A DNA stretch of 64,000 nt from Rhizobium sp. ZPR4 (GCF_040215725.1 NZ_CP157967.1:1612001-1676000), one strand, 5' to 3'. Positions 1 to 9,714 are shown, counted from the first letter of the stretch. Numbers and translations are program-made. The notes: generated from the letters alone by a model not told the origin.

Positions 1-549
1 TTTGCCACCGGCGGCATCGGCGGCGTGCATCGCGGCGCCGAAGAAAGCTTCGATATTTCGGCCGACCTTGAAGAACTGTCCCGCACCGGCGTCATCGTCG
101 TCTGCGCCGGCGCCAAGGCGATCCTCGATATTCCGAAGACGCTCGAAGTGCTGGAAACCCGCGGCGTACCGGTCGTCACCTACGACAGCACCGAGTTTCC
201 GGCTTTCTGGTCGCGCTCCTCCGGCCTGACGAGCCCGCTGACGCTGAACAGCCCGGCTGCGATCGCCAACTTCCAGACGACGCGCGAACAGCTCGGCATC
301 GATGGCGGCATGCTGATCGCCAATCCGGTTCCGGAAGCCGACGAGATCCCGCGCGAGGAAATGGAAATCTATATCGAGCGAGCCCTCGATAGCGCCGAGC
401 GCGACGAGATCACCGGCAAGGCCGTTACGCCTTATCTGCTGAGCACGATCTTCGACATCACCGAAGGCCGCAGCCTCAAGACCAACATCGCGCTTGTCGA
501 AAACAATGCGCGTCTGGCTGCGGAAATCGCGGTCGCACTGGCCGAATAA
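1..549 (+). CDS. psuG: Pseudouridine-5'-phosphate glycosidase, C-terminal part (cut by window edge)
   Basis: Open from the first base of the window, so the start lies upstream; about 182 residues remain. PsuG cleaves the C-glycosidic bond of pseudouridine 5'-phosphate to uracil and ribose 5-phosphate in the cytoplasm, in pseudouridine salvage. The visible part carries stretches typical of the family: FATGGIGGVHRGAE at the left edge, a CAGAKAILDIPKTLE segment, VVTYDSTEFPAFW and a tail with ALVENNARLAAEIA. The partner kinase gene psuK, often next to it, would have to lie outside the window. A strong terminator follows 17 bases after the stop, so this is the last gene of its transcript. Confidence 0.9.
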   Translation, partial: FATGGIGGVHRGAEESFDISADLEELSRTGVIVVCAGAKAILDIPKTLEVLETRGVPVVTYDSTEFPAFWSRSSGLTSPLTLNSPAAIANFQTTREQLGIDGGMLIANPVPEADEIPREEMEIYIERALDSAERDEITGKAVTPYLLSTIFDITEGRSLKTNIALVENNARLAAEIAVALAE

Positions 550-565
550 TTAGAATCTCAGTCAC

Positions 566-609
566 AAGAACGGCCGGGTGCGTCAAAAATCGCCCGGCCG
601 TTCTTTTTG
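566..609 (+). terminator. Intrinsic terminator after psuG
   Basis: Perfect 12-bp stem AGAACGGCCGGG/CCCGGCCGTTCT around a short A-rich loop, followed by a T-rich tail. It separates psuG from the convergent trpS gene, whose stop is at 612, and may also work for trpS. Confidence 0.85.
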
Positions 610-611
610 TT

Positions 612-1631
612 TCAAGCCAGGGAGAACAGACCGAGGGCCGATCGCAGCTCCGCAAGCGTTGCCTCCGTCCGCTTCCTTGCCCTTCGCGTGCCCTCGCGCA
701 CGATTCCCATCACATAATCCGGCTCGGCGGCATAACGCGCACGGCGCTCGCGGATCGGTGCAAGCAGCGCTTGCAGGACCCCCTCCAGATGTCTCTTCAG
801 GGTGACGTCGCCAAGCCCGCCACGGCGATAGTGTACCTTCATCTCATCCACCAGCTGCAAATCCTCACAGAAGGCGTCCAAATAGGTGAAGACGACATTT
901 CCCTCGATCTTTCCGGGATCGCTGACACGCAGGTGATCCCGATCGGTATACATTCGCCGCACGGCATCTCTTATCTCATCTGACGATGCCGAAAGCGAAA
1001 TGGCGTTGCCCTGGGATTTGCTCATCTTCGCCTTGCCGTCGACCCCAGGCAGGCGCCCAACCTTCGGCACCATGGCTGCGGCCTCGACGAGAACGTCTCG
1101 CCCGATCTGCCGATTGAGACGGCGAACGATCTCGTTGGTCTGCTCGATCAACGGCGCCTGGTCCTCCCCGACCGGAACGACCGTCGCCTTGAAGGCGGTG
1201 ATGTCGGCGGCCTGCGCGACCGGATAGCAGAGAAAGCCGGCCGGCACGTCGCGTTCAAAGCCGCGCAGCTGGATCTCCGTCTTGATCGTCGGGTTGCGCT
1301 CCAGGCGGCTGACCGTGACGAAATTCAGATAGAGCAGCGTCAGCTCCGCCAGCGCCGGCAAGGCGGATTGGACGCAGATCGTCGTCAGCGACGGGTCGAT
1401 GCCGACGGCGAGATAGTCCGTGGCGACTTCAAGGACGTTGTGCCGCACTTTCTGGGGATCATGGGCATTGTCGGTCAGCGCCTGCGTATCCGCCAAGAGC
1501 AGGAATTGCTCGTGGCTATGCTGAAGCGCAACGCGGCTCTTCAGCGAGCCGACATAGTGGCCGAGATGGAGTGGACCTGTGGTCCGGTCACCCGTCAGGA
1601 TGACAGGGCGAGTATCGGTAGGGGAAAACAT
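612..1631 (-). CDS. trpS: Tryptophanyl-tRNA synthetase
   Basis: Class I aminoacyl-tRNA synthetase, 339 residues, that charges tRNA-Trp. The HIGH-type signature appears as [10 protein letters not shown] near residues 20-29 and the second signature as KMSKSQGN around residue 205. I place the start at the ATG at 1631, because GGAG lies 8 bases upstream and the 24 codons before it do not resemble the family. The N-terminal wording [20 protein letters not shown] recalls, from memory, a TrpRS subgroup common in Firmicutes rather than the usual alphaproteobacterial form. It may therefore be a second trpS copy; that cannot be settled from this window. Confidence 0.9.
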   Translation of the reverse strand: MFSPTDTRPVILTGDRTTGPLHLGHYVGSLKSRVALQHSHEQFLLLADTQALTDNAHDPQKVRHNVLEVATDYLAVGIDPSLTTICVQSALPALAELTLLYLNFVTVSRLERNPTIKTEIQLRGFERDVPAGFLCYPVAQAADITAFKATVVPVGEDQAPLIEQTNEIVRRLNRQIGRDVLVEAAAMVPKVGRLPGVDGKAKMSKSQGNAISLSASSDEIRDAVRRMYTDRDHLRVSDPGKIEGNVVFTYLDAFCEDLQLVDEMKVHYRRGGLGDVTLKRHLEGVLQALLAPIRERRARYAAEPDYVMGIVREGTRRARKRTEATLAELRSALGLFSLA

Positions 1632-1844
1632 TTCACTGCTCCGCAAAAGGAGCCGCCGCGATCGGGAAGGAAAATAGAAATAGACGAATGCCTGCCGGAT
1701 CACGGCGGCAGGGTCGATTTCAAGACATGACGACTGCCGCTCCTAGAAGGAGCGCCACCACATACGGTAAATGGGCTTGGCAAGGTCGATCATGCAGCTG
1801 TCGATAGCATCTTTGCGACACCATCGGCAACAGCCGCCTCCCGT

Positions 1845-4463
1845 TTAATTCTTGTCCAGCGTCTCGCGCACAACCACGGCGAGCTGTTTCAGCGAGAACG
1901 GCTTCGGCAGGAAGCCAAACTGTGCGTCGGCCGGCAGGTTGCGGGCAAAGGCATCCTCGGCATAGCCCGAAACGAAGATGAACTTCAGATCCGGATATTT
2001 CTTGCGCAATTCGCGCAGCAGCGACGGCCCGTCCATTTCGGGCATGACGACGTCGGATACGACGACATCGACCTGTCCGTCGAGCTCCTCCATGATGTCG
2101 AGCGCCTCGACGCCGGAGCCGGCCTCGTGGACAGTATAGCCGCGCGTCTCAAGCATACGCTTGCCGCCGCGACGCACCGCCTCCTCGTCCTCGACCAGCA
2201 ACACGACGGCGGACTTGCCGGTGAGATCGGCAGGTTCTTCCGTAGAGGCGGCTATACCGACACTCTGGTCCATGGCCGTGACATCGCGGCTTTCTGGCAC
2301 TTTCGCTTCCGTCGCGACAGGCATCTCGACGATGTGCCGTGGCAGGAAGATGCGGAACGTCGTTCCCTTGCCCACTTCCGATTCCGGCTGAATATAGCCG
2401 CCGGACTGCTTGATGATGCCATAGACCATCGCAAGCCCGAGACCGGTGCCCTTGCCCACTTCCTTGGTCGTGAAGAATGGCTCGAAGATCTTGTCCATGA
2501 TTTCGGGCGCGATGCCGGTACCGGTGTCGCTGACCTCGACGAGAACCATGTCCTCATGTGGCAAGTAGGGGTAGTTGAAGGCACTGACATCAGACGCGAG
2601 CAGATTGCGGGTGCGCAGCGTCAGCGTACCGCCGCCAGGCATGGCATCGCGGGCATTGACGCACAAGTTGATGAGCACCTGCTCGAACTGCGAGAGGTCG
2701 GTTTTAACAGGCCAGAGATCGCGGCCGTAGTCGACATCCAGCTTGACATGCGTGCCCGACAGCAATCTGTCGACCAGCATGCGGAGATCGCCGATCACAT
2801 CGGTCAGATTGAGAACCGTCGGCCGCATGGTCTGCTTGCGCGAGAAGGCAAGCAGCTGCCGCACCAGCACGGCCGCGCGGTTGGCATTGCGCTTGATTTC
2901 CATCAGGTCGGCGAAGCTGGCATCAGACGGCCGCGCCTGCAGCAGCAAATGGTCGGAAGACAAGAGGATAGCGGTCAATACGTTGTTGAAGTCGTGCGCG
3001 ATGCCGCCTGCGAGCGTACCGACGGCATTGAGCTTCTGTGTCTGCGCCATCTGCGTTTCGAGCGCCTTCTGCTCGGTCACCTCGACGGCATAGACGATGG
3101 CAGCCTCTTCCGGCGCCTCGTCGGTCTGGTCGATGACGGCATTGATATAAAAGCGGAAATGCCGCGTCTCATCCTTCGGATTACGGGAGTCGATCGGCGG
3201 AATGTCGCCTTGCCGGTCCTTGGCAGCAGCCAATGCCTGCTGCAGCCGCACCCGGTCGCTTTCATTGACGATGGTCTCAAGGGCAGCGCCGCGCTCGATA
3301 TCGTCGCGGGATACCAGTTCCGAGAAGAGTTTCAGGAATGGTGCATTCGTCCGCAGAATGCGGCCGTTGCCGTCAACCGAAGCGATCGCCATCGGCGTAT
3401 TGTTGAAGAAACGGCTGAAACGCATCGCGGCTGCGGAAGCCGATTGCTCCGTGTCTGCCCCGTTCTGCCGGGTCAGGACGATGGTGCGGCTCTCACCGGG
3501 AGCGCCGTCGCGCATCGATGTTACGCTGTGAACGATCTGCACCGGCAGGCTCTGGCCGTTGGCACGGCGCAGATCGAGATCGAGCGTCACCGTCTTCTTT
3601 AAACCTGGCTCTGCCTGAACGGACTGGATCAGCGCCAGCCCCTCGCCGGCCACGAGATCGCCGATCGTCATCGAGCCGGGAACGAACTTGGTGAGATCAA
3701 AGCCAAGCCATTCCGCAAGCGTCGCGTTGAGATAGAAAATCTCGCCCTTGCGGCCGGCGGAAAAGAAGCCGGCCGGCGCGTGGTCGAGATAATCGATCGC
3801 GTTCTGCAATTCCTTGAAGAATCGCTCCTGATCGTCGCGCTCGGAGGTGATGTCGGTAATCTGCCAGATATGCAGCGCTTTGTTGCTATCCTGTTCCGGC
3901 GACAGTACCCGCGCCTTCAGGCGATACCAATGGGCTCCTTGGCCGATCCCGTTGAAGGGACCGAGCGGCTTCAGCAACCGGAACTCCTCCGACCCCTCCT
4001 TGCCGTCGCGCAGGCCATTGGCGAGCCGGTAGAGAGCCTCGTTGGACTCACGGTTTCGCGACAGCAGCATCTCCAGCGACTGCACTTCCGTCGCCTTGGT
4101 CGCACCGGTCAGGCGACCATAGGCCGCATTGGCATAGACGATGCGGCCCTTCTCATCGGTGATCAGCGTCCCGTCGGGGTGACTGTTGAGGAAGGAGCGC
4201 GCCAGGCTGTCTGACTGCGGCTGCGGCATGACCTCGACGAAACCGATGATCGAGGAGACCAGGAAGAAGATGCCGACCATAGCAAGAACGCCCAGGCCGC
4301 CAAGCACAGACTCATTGTCGAGCTGGTTCTTAAAGACGACAAAGGCGGCGGCCGCGGCCACGAGAACGAGCGCAAGCAGGATGATGCGCAGCACAGTTCC
4401 CGAACGAACTCCGCGATCCACCAGCGGCACGCTATACTCGTCGGACGGACGCTGCTTCGTCAT
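1845..4463 (-). CDS. cckA: Cell-cycle hybrid histidine kinase CckA
   Basis: 872 residues: two membrane segments (about 24-44 and 54-75), three PAS-like sensor regions (about 80-200, 215-335, 345-465), a dimerisation/phosphoacceptor helix with His490 in [11 protein letters not shown], an HATPase domain with the N, G1 and G2 boxes (for example DTGTGIAPE and [14 protein letters not shown]), and a C-terminal receiver with phosphoacceptor Asp804 in [13 protein letters not shown]. This order, with HDFNN in the H box, is that of CckA, which feeds phosphate through ChpT to CtrA and CpdR in the alphaproteobacterial cell cycle and acts as kinase or phosphatase at the poles. It is divergent from the fliO-like gene. 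Two GANTC sites lie 58-76 bases upstream of the start. Confidence 0.93.
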   Translation of the reverse strand: MTKQRPSDEYSVPLVDRGVRSGTVLRIILLALVLVAAAAAFVVFKNQLDNESVLGGLGVLAMVGIFFLVSSIIGFVEVMPQPQSDSLARSFLNSHPDGTLITDEKGRIVYANAAYGRLTGATKATEVQSLEMLLSRNRESNEALYRLANGLRDGKEGSEEFRLLKPLGPFNGIGQGAHWYRLKARVLSPEQDSNKALHIWQITDITSERDDQERFFKELQNAIDYLDHAPAGFFSAGRKGEIFYLNATLAEWLGFDLTKFVPGSMTIGDLVAGEGLALIQSVQAEPGLKKTVTLDLDLRRANGQSLPVQIVHSVTSMRDGAPGESRTIVLTRQNGADTEQSASAAAMRFSRFFNNTPMAIASVDGNGRILRTNAPFLKLFSELVSRDDIERGAALETIVNESDRVRLQQALAAAKDRQGDIPPIDSRNPKDETRHFRFYINAVIDQTDEAPEEAAIVYAVEVTEQKALETQMAQTQKLNAVGTLAGGIAHDFNNVLTAILLSSDHLLLQARPSDASFADLMEIKRNANRAAVLVRQLLAFSRKQTMRPTVLNLTDVIGDLRMLVDRLLSGTHVKLDVDYGRDLWPVKTDLSQFEQVLINLCVNARDAMPGGGTLTLRTRNLLASDVSAFNYPYLPHEDMVLVEVSDTGTGIAPEIMDKIFEPFFTTKEVGKGTGLGLAMVYGIIKQSGGYIQPESEVGKGTTFRIFLPRHIVEMPVATEAKVPESRDVTAMDQSVGIAASTEEPADLTGKSAVVLLVEDEEAVRRGGKRMLETRGYTVHEAGSGVEALDIMEELDGQVDVVVSDVVMPEMDGPSLLRELRKKYPDLKFIFVSGYAEDAFARNLPADAQFGFLPKPFSLKQLAVVVRETLDKN

Positions 4464-4520
4464 AAACCCCTCGTATCAGCCGTTCTCCTCGCGACATGTC
4501 ATACACGTTAGGGGTCGCCG

Positions 4521-4539
4521 GAGTCGGACCTTTCGAATC
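4521..4539. promoter_or_regulatory. Pair of GANTC (CcrM methylation) sites upstream of cckA
   Basis: GAGTC at 4521-4525 and GAATC at 4535-4539 lie 58-76 bases upstream of the cckA start codon. GANTC is the CcrM methylation target, and in alphaproteobacteria such sites in promoters can couple expression to replication through GcrA. Their position fits a promoter role, but two GANTC sites alone are weak evidence. Confidence 0.3.
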
Positions 4540-4713
4540 TTCTTTATCAATTTGCGTCATCCACAAAAAGCTTTGCCGGGCCAGAAAGGTTTGAATTCAC
4601 AAGCAATAGAATACGACAGCTTACAATCGCATCTTGTCTCCGGCGCAATCCTGTTCATATGATCGCCGTATAGAAGGGTCATTGGTCAAAGCTTTACCCG
4701 CGGTAGTTGCGTC

Positions 4714-4784
4714 TACTGCATAATTCCTTAAATCGGAATCGTTTTAGGGATAAAATTATGCAGCGGATTTAAAGTACTACAGCG
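4714..4784. repeat. Palindromic element resembling a dispersed rhizobial intergenic repeat
   Basis: Outer arms CTGCATAAT (4716-4724) and ATTATGCAG (4755-4763) are a perfect 9-bp inverted repeat. Inside sits a second, imperfect palindrome around TAAATCGGAATCG. The right flank continues with GGATTTAAAGTACTACAGCG. I recall very similar text in many intergenic regions of Rhizobium genomes; that is memory, not a search. The rest of the 351-base gap between cckA and the fliO-like gene (4464-4814) holds only the GANTC pair and presumed divergent promoters. Confidence 0.5.
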
Positions 4785-4814
4785 ACATCGGGGACAATTA
4801 CGGAGTATCTCGAC

Positions 4815-5735
4815 ATGTTGGACGATATCGCCGGAGCCTATGGCAGCCGTTTCTTTCTCGCAGCCGGCGGAGTTGGCATTGCCCTGCTCGTGCTGATCGG
4901 CATTCTGTGGATCATGCGCAACCGCGCTCCTTCTCCCTTCGTGCGCGGCGGCAAGAACCGTCAGCCTCGCCTGCAGGTGCTGGATGCCGCCGCCGTCGAT
5001 GCCCGCCGCCGTCTCGTGCTCGTACGACGCGATGGGATCGAGCATCTGATCATGATCGGCGGCCCGACGGACATCGTCATCGAATCAGGCATTTCCGATA
5101 CCACCCGGGCTGGAACCGCCGCGACACCGGTCGAGATCCCCATGGCCTTTGAAGAGCGGCAGCAGAAGGCGGCTGCATTGGAAGCACCTCCCGCAGCGCT
5201 TCCGCAGCGCCAGCAATCCGCCGAGGACAAGATCGAAGCCTATTTGCGCAATGAACCCCGCCTTGCACCTGCGGCGGAACCCGCTCCAGTGCCGCAGGCC
5301 GCCGAGCGCCCACAACCCGCTGCCGTCAAGCCGCCGCAACCGCCCCCTCAGCCCGCTCCGGCGATCAGCGAGGCCGAAGCCGCTGACATACTGGATGCTG
5401 CCCGCCATGTCGTCCTGCCACAGCAACAACCTGCTCCCGCGCGCCCGCCGGCAGTCGAACCCACCCTCGCACCGACACCTGCTGCCGAACCCGGCAATGA
5501 TTTCCAGCGCATACTGGAAGCGGAAATGTCGAAGAACCTGACCGCCGAACGGATCATTCCGAACGCACCGACACCACGGCAGGTGCAACAGCAGCCAAAT
5601 GCTGCACCATCGCCGGTCCCAAGCCCGGCAAAACGTGTCGAACCCGAACTTGCTCCGCTAACCGGAACCGACAGCGCTCTTCAGAAAGAAGTCGCTCGCA
5701 TCTTCGGAGAAATGAGCGTCAGCCGCGACAAATAG
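4815..5735 (+). CDS. FliO-like membrane protein with long proline/glutamine-rich tail
   Basis: 306 residues. One membrane helix near residues 15-33 is followed by a short domain (about 40-95) reading QPRLQVLDAAAVDARRRLVL and then VRRDGIEHLIMIGGPTDIVIE, which matches the FliO fold of the flagellar export apparatus (small beta domain after one transmembrane segment). From about residue 105 the protein is rich in Pro, Ala and Gln and probably disordered. FliO helps assemble the FliP export gate, but no other flagellar gene is nearby. The gene instead sits head-to-head with cckA. It could be a FliO domain used for another envelope task, so the family is moderately supported and the function is open. 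Confidence 0.6.
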   Translation: MLDDIAGAYGSRFFLAAGGVGIALLVLIGILWIMRNRAPSPFVRGGKNRQPRLQVLDAAAVDARRRLVLVRRDGIEHLIMIGGPTDIVIESGISDTTRAGTAATPVEIPMAFEERQQKAAALEAPPAALPQRQQSAEDKIEAYLRNEPRLAPAAEPAPVPQAAERPQPAAVKPPQPPPQPAPAISEAEAADILDAARHVVLPQQQPAPARPPAVEPTLAPTPAAEPGNDFQRILEAEMSKNLTAERIIPNAPTPRQVQQQPNAAPSPVPSPAKRVEPELAPLTGTDSALQKEVARIFGEMSVSRDK

Positions 5736-5764
5736 GGCGCGGCCTCTCAAACGCCAGAATCGAA

Positions 5765-5800
5765 AAAGGCACGGCGGATATCTCCGACGTGCCTTTGTTC
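5765..5800. terminator. Bidirectional terminator between the fliO-like gene and dksA
   Basis: Arms AAAGGCACG (5765-5773) and CGTGCCTTT (5788-5796) enclose an inner CGGA/TCCG stem. T- and A-rich ends lie on both sides, which suits the convergent genes. Confidence 0.7.
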
Positions 5801-5828
5801 TGTAAGCCCGGTCGAAACCGAACCACCA

Positions 5829-6248
5829 TCACTCGTCGCGATAAACCTTCTCGCGGCGCTCGTGGCGTTCCTGTGCTTCGATCGACAAGGTGGCGATCGG
5901 ACGCGCATCCAGACGCTTCAGGCCAATCGGCTCGCCGGTTTCTTCGCAATAGCCGTAAGTACCGTCTTCAATACGCTGCAATGCGGCATCGATCTTGGAG
6001 ATGAGTTTACGCTGGCGGTCGCGAGCCCGAAGTTCGATTGCTCTGTCTGTTTCCGAAGAAGCCCGGTCGGCGAGATCGGGATGATTTGCGCTTTCTTCAG
6101 CCAGATGATCCAGGGTTTCGCGCGCTTCTCTAAGGATATCGTTTTTCCATGCTACCAGCTTCGCTCGAAAATAAGCCCGCTGGTTCAGATTCATGAACTC
6201 CTCGTCTTCCGAGGGCACATAACTACTAAGATCGATCTTCTCACTCAA
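5829..6248 (-). CDS. dksA: RNA polymerase-binding transcription factor DksA (one-cysteine type)
   Basis: 139 residues. DksA enters the secondary channel of RNA polymerase and, with ppGpp, adjusts rRNA and stress promoters. The coiled-coil region with FRAKLVAWKNDILREARETL and the tip segment DLADRASSETDRAIE are clear. The zinc-binding region keeps only the first of four cysteines (YGYCEETG, then ATLSIEAQ), the cysteine-poor pattern known in alphaproteobacteria. I set the start at TTG 6248: AGGAG lies 7 bases upstream, and the product then begins with the expected SEKIDLSSYVPSEDEE. The longer reading from 6314 adds 22 residues unlike the family. Confidence 0.92.
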   Translation of the reverse strand: MSEKIDLSSYVPSEDEEFMNLNQRAYFRAKLVAWKNDILREARETLDHLAEESANHPDLADRASSETDRAIELRARDRQRKLISKIDAALQRIEDGTYGYCEETGEPIGLKRLDARPIATLSIEAQERHERREKVYRDE

Positions 6249-6529
6249 CGCGATTCTCCTGAAGAACATCTCATATGGCTGGGGTGTATATCCCAACCAA
6301 TAGTACCGATTCAAGCCAAATAGATGCTGTCAACTGATTTTTAAATTTGTCATAAAATTCAGCTAAGGCTCTATTTTTTCATCACTTCTTCTCGTCGGCC
6401 CCGATTCTCGGCGCTCGTAACCTTCTTGTGAAGGCCGGGCATCTCGCCTTCACGCGGATCACCTCGCAGTTGACGGCACATGCGAACAGACGCTACCTCA
6501 TTGGGGAAATCGAGCCTCGGAATTTCGCC

Positions 6530-7021
6530 ATGATCAAAATTTCGCCGCCGCCCTCCAGGATCTATCTTCTACGCCATGCCGCAGCTCGGCAGGCTGCGCC
6601 CGGACAGAAGGATTTCGATCGTCCTTTAAGCGATAACGGCTATGCTGCTGCCGAGATCGTCGCGGAAAAAGCGGTCGACAAAGGCTACAAACCGGACTTC
6701 GTCATTTCCTCAACAGCAATGCGCTGTCGTCAGACTGCTGCAGCCATGCGCCGCGCCGTCACGCCCTCGACTGAATTCCGTTTTGTCGATGCACTCTATA
6801 ATGGCACGCCGGATATCTACCTCTCGCTCATCTCCGCGCAGACCGACCAGGACTCGGTCATGCTGGTCGCGCACAATCCGATCATCGAGCTGACGCTCGC
6901 CGCGCTGATCGGACATGAAGCCTTCGCCGATGCTCTCCCACATGGCTTTCCGACAGCCGGCCTTGCTGTGATCGATGCGACACCATCGGGCTGGATCCTG
7001 ACGGATTTTGTCACCGAATAG
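6530..7021 (+). CDS. SixA-like histidine phosphatase family protein
   Basis: 163 residues. The phosphohistidine catalytic motif is YLLRHAAA near the N-terminus, and a second histidine lies in VMLVAHNPIIE in the C-terminal half. Size and the absence of a long insertion match SixA, which removes phosphate from histidine-phosphotransfer domains. A stand-alone Hpt protein is encoded about 7 kb away, but a direct link is only a guess. The ATG at 6530 is chosen because the 34 upstream codons do not look like family sequence; its ribosome binding site is weak. Another small-molecule phosphatase role is possible. Confidence 0.75.
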   Translation: MIKISPPPSRIYLLRHAAARQAAPGQKDFDRPLSDNGYAAAEIVAEKAVDKGYKPDFVISSTAMRCRQTAAAMRRAVTPSTEFRFVDALYNGTPDIYLSLISAQTDQDSVMLVAHNPIIELTLAALIGHEAFADALPHGFPTAGLAVIDATPSGWILTDFVTE

Positions 7022-7150
7022 GGATTTCCCCGATATGGGCCTGGGCCGCGACCGCGCTCGCTACCGATTGCGGTCGCATAGCTGCTCACCTTTTCGGCGC
7101 GAGTTTCGATCCCTATATTCACGGCCACGCTGTCATCCAGGGATCCCGCC

Positions 7151-8626
7151 TTGCCCCCAAGCCTGACCTCTTTTACCGACGACGCCCTCATCGCCTTTGA
7201 CAATCTGGCCGATCGCGCCGCCGGCCTCGTCAATCCGACGATCCGTTTGGGCGTTACGGGCCTCTCCCGTTCGGGCAAGACCGTCTTCATCTCCTCACTG
7301 GTGCATAATCTCCTGAATGGCGGGCGTCTCCCGCTGTTCGAGCCCGTACAATCCGGGCGCGTCTCCGCCGTTCGTCTGGAGCAGCAGCCCGACGACGCAG
7401 TACCGCGTTTTCAGTATGAAGACCACATTCGCGCACTGGTAAAGGATCGTATCTGGCCGGATTCGACGCGCGCAATCTCCGAGCTGCGCATCACGCTGGA
7501 TTATCAAAGCGCAAGCGGCTGGAACCGTCTGTTTTCGCCCGGTCGCCTCTCGATCGATATCGTCGATTATCCGGGCGAATGGCTGCTCGACCTTCCGCTT
7601 CTGGCCAAGGATTTCCGCACCTTCAGCGAGGAAACCCTGGCGCTGGCAAATACCGGCATTCGCGCCGAGCTTTCACGTCATTGGCTCGCCATGACCGAGG
7701 GGGCCGATATAGCAGCACCCGCCGACGAGATGAGGGCGCGCGACCTCGCCACGGCCTTTGCCGACTATCTGAAGGCTTGCAAATCTGACGAGCGCTCGCT
7801 CTCGACGCTGCCGCCCGGCCGCTTCCTGTTGCCGGGCGATCTCGACGGCTCGCCTGCCCTCACCTTCGCACCACTGAAGCTTCCCGCTGAAGGCAGCGCG
7901 CCGAAAGGTTCGCTCTGGGCAATGATGGAGCGGCGCTACGAAGCCTATAAGGCCGTCGTCGTCAAACCCTTCTTCCGCGAGCATTTCGCCCGCCTCGACC
8001 GGCAGATCGTTCTCGTCGATGCCCTGCAGGCCATCAATCGCGGCCCGGAAGCGGTGCAGGATCTGGAAAGGGCGCTGACGGACGTGCTGGCCTGCTTCCG
8101 CCCCGGCACGAATTCGCTCCTGTCCTCGCTGCTCGGCCGCCGCATCGATCGCGTGCTGGTCGCCGCAACCAAAGCCGACCATCTTCACCATGAAAGCCAC
8201 GATCGGCTGGAAGCATTGACGCGCCGCCTCGTCGAGCGGGCTATAGAGCGTATCGGCATGGCCGGCGCCGGCATCGATGTGATGGCTATTGCTTCGGTGC
8301 GCGCCACCCGGGAGGCGACCGTGACCCGCGACGGCCAGACGCTTCCGGTCATCGTCGGCACGCCAATGGACAAGGAAACCATCGCCGGCGAGACTTTCGA
8401 CGGCAATCGCAAGACAGCGGTCTTCCCCGGCGATCTCCCGGAAAATCCCCGCTGGCTGTTCGAAGCCCTTGAACCGAATGGAGCAAAGGTCCATCTGCCC
8501 GAGGTGAACGTCGTGCGGTTCCGCCCGCCGGAGCTCGATGAAACCGGCGAAGGCATCAAGCTTTCGGTGCCGCATATCCGCCTCGACCGCGCCATGCAGT
8601 TCCTGTTCGGAGACCGCCTCGCATGA
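7151..8626 (+). CDS. YcjX family P-loop NTPase (DUF463)
   Basis: 491 residues from a TTG start. A Walker A motif GLSRSGKT is at residues 37-44, followed by FISSLVHNLL, and IDIVDYPGEWLLDLP reads as the switch/Walker B region of a GTPase-like fold. These are hallmarks of the DUF463/YcjX family, which is stress-linked in enterobacteria and of unknown biochemical role. Its stop overlaps the start of the next gene by 4 bases (ATGA), so the two are translationally coupled, the same pairing as ycjX-ycjF in E. coli. Confidence 0.88.
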   Translation: MPPSLTSFTDDALIAFDNLADRAAGLVNPTIRLGVTGLSRSGKTVFISSLVHNLLNGGRLPLFEPVQSGRVSAVRLEQQPDDAVPRFQYEDHIRALVKDRIWPDSTRAISELRITLDYQSASGWNRLFSPGRLSIDIVDYPGEWLLDLPLLAKDFRTFSEETLALANTGIRAELSRHWLAMTEGADIAAPADEMRARDLATAFADYLKACKSDERSLSTLPPGRFLLPGDLDGSPALTFAPLKLPAEGSAPKGSLWAMMERRYEAYKAVVVKPFFREHFARLDRQIVLVDALQAINRGPEAVQDLERALTDVLACFRPGTNSLLSSLLGRRIDRVLVAATKADHLHHESHDRLEALTRRLVERAIERIGMAGAGIDVMAIASVRATREATVTRDGQTLPVIVGTPMDKETIAGETFDGNRKTAVFPGDLPENPRWLFEALEPNGAKVHLPEVNVVRFRPPELDETGEGIKLSVPHIRLDRAMQFLFGDRLA

Positions 8627-9714
8627 CGAAATCAACCGAAAACGAGCCGAACGGCAACCGCCGCCCTGCCGTCTTCACGCTGGAACCGGAGGTGTCCGGC
8701 AAGGGATCGAACAACAAGGCCGCTCTGCCGATGATACGCAAGCCGCAAAGCTTCGATACCGACGTCGTGCTCACCCCCGATGCGGAAGACCCATTCATCA
8801 ATCCGGCCCTCGGCGCTGATTCGGATGCAAATGCCATCGCCAAGCCCCGTCGCAAGGGATTCTCCTTCGGCAAGGTGGCGCTCAGTGCGCTTGGCATTCT
8901 TGTGTCGCTCGCTTTCGGTCTCTGGACAGATCAGCTCATCCGCGACCTGTTCAGCCGGGCCGACTGGCTTGGCTATACCGCCCTTACGGTCGTCGCCGTC
9001 GGCATCCTGGCCGTGCTTGCCATCGTCATCCGAGAGACGGCCGGCATGATGCGGCTCGCCGCGGTGCAGACCATCAAGGCAGAGGCGGAAGCCGCCGTCG
9101 TCGAGACCCGGCCGGCCCGCGCCAAAACCCTGGTCAAGCGCCTATGCACGATTCTGGAGGCAAATCCGGACACTGCAAGAGGCCGGGCGACCCTGAAGGC
9201 GGCCGAAGACGACATTATCGATGCGCCGCAGCTGATCGATCTTGCAGAGCGTGAGCTCCTCGGCCCCCTTGACCGCCGTGCCCGGGCGCTGATCCTTGGC
9301 GCTTCGAAACGCGTGTCCGTCGTGACCGCCGTCAGCCCCCGCGCGCTCGTCGATATTCTCTATGTCCTCTATGAAGCGGCAAAACTGGTCCGCGCCATGG
9401 CCGAACTCTATGGCGGCAGACCCGGCACGCTCGGCATGATGAAGCTGATGCGCGATGTGATCGCCCATCTCGCCGTCACCGGCTCCATCGCCGTCGGCGA
9501 CAGCATCGTCCAGCAACTGATCGGCCACGGCCTGGCGTCGAAACTATCGGCGCGTCTTGGCGAAGGCGTCGTCAACGGCATGATGACCGCGAGGATCGGA
9601 ATAGCCGCCATGGATCTCTGCCGGCCGCTTCCCTTCAAGGCACTCAAGCGACCGGGCATTGCCGATTTCGCCGGCGACCTCACGCCGAACGTCACCGGCC
9701 GCAATCCGGCGTGA
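8623..9714 (+). CDS. YcjF-like inner-membrane protein (TIGR01620/DUF697)
   Basis: 363 residues. A hydrophilic N-terminus of about 80 residues precedes two membrane helices (about 86-104 and 118-140, the latter with TVVAVGILAVLAIVI). The C-terminal DUF697 region has the helical GGRPGTLGMMKLMRDVIAHL stretch. It is the usual partner of YcjX and overlaps that gene by 4 bases. It probably gives the P-loop protein a membrane anchor. The molecular function is unknown. Confidence 0.85.
   Translation: MTKSTENEPNGNRRPAVFTLEPEVSGKGSNNKAALPMIRKPQSFDTDVVLTPDAEDPFINPALGADSDANAIAKPRRKGFSFGKVALSALGILVSLAFGLWTDQLIRDLFSRADWLGYTALTVVAVGILAVLAIVIRETAGMMRLAAVQTIKAEAEAAVVETRPARAKTLVKRLCTILEANPDTARGRATLKAAEDDIIDAPQLIDLAERELLGPLDRRARALILGASKRVSVVTAVSPRALVDILYVLYEAAKLVRAMAELYGGRPGTLGMMKLMRDVIAHLAVTGSIAVGDSIVQQLIGHGLASKLSARLGEGVVNGMMTARIGIAAMDLCRPLPFKALKRPGIADFAGDLTPNVTGRNPA

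Noticed and set aside
2127..3602. Long + strand open frame (491 codons) opposite cckA
   Set aside because: Antisense to a well-supported gene in GC-rich DNA; composition is Arg/His/Leu-rich with no domain or ribosome binding site.
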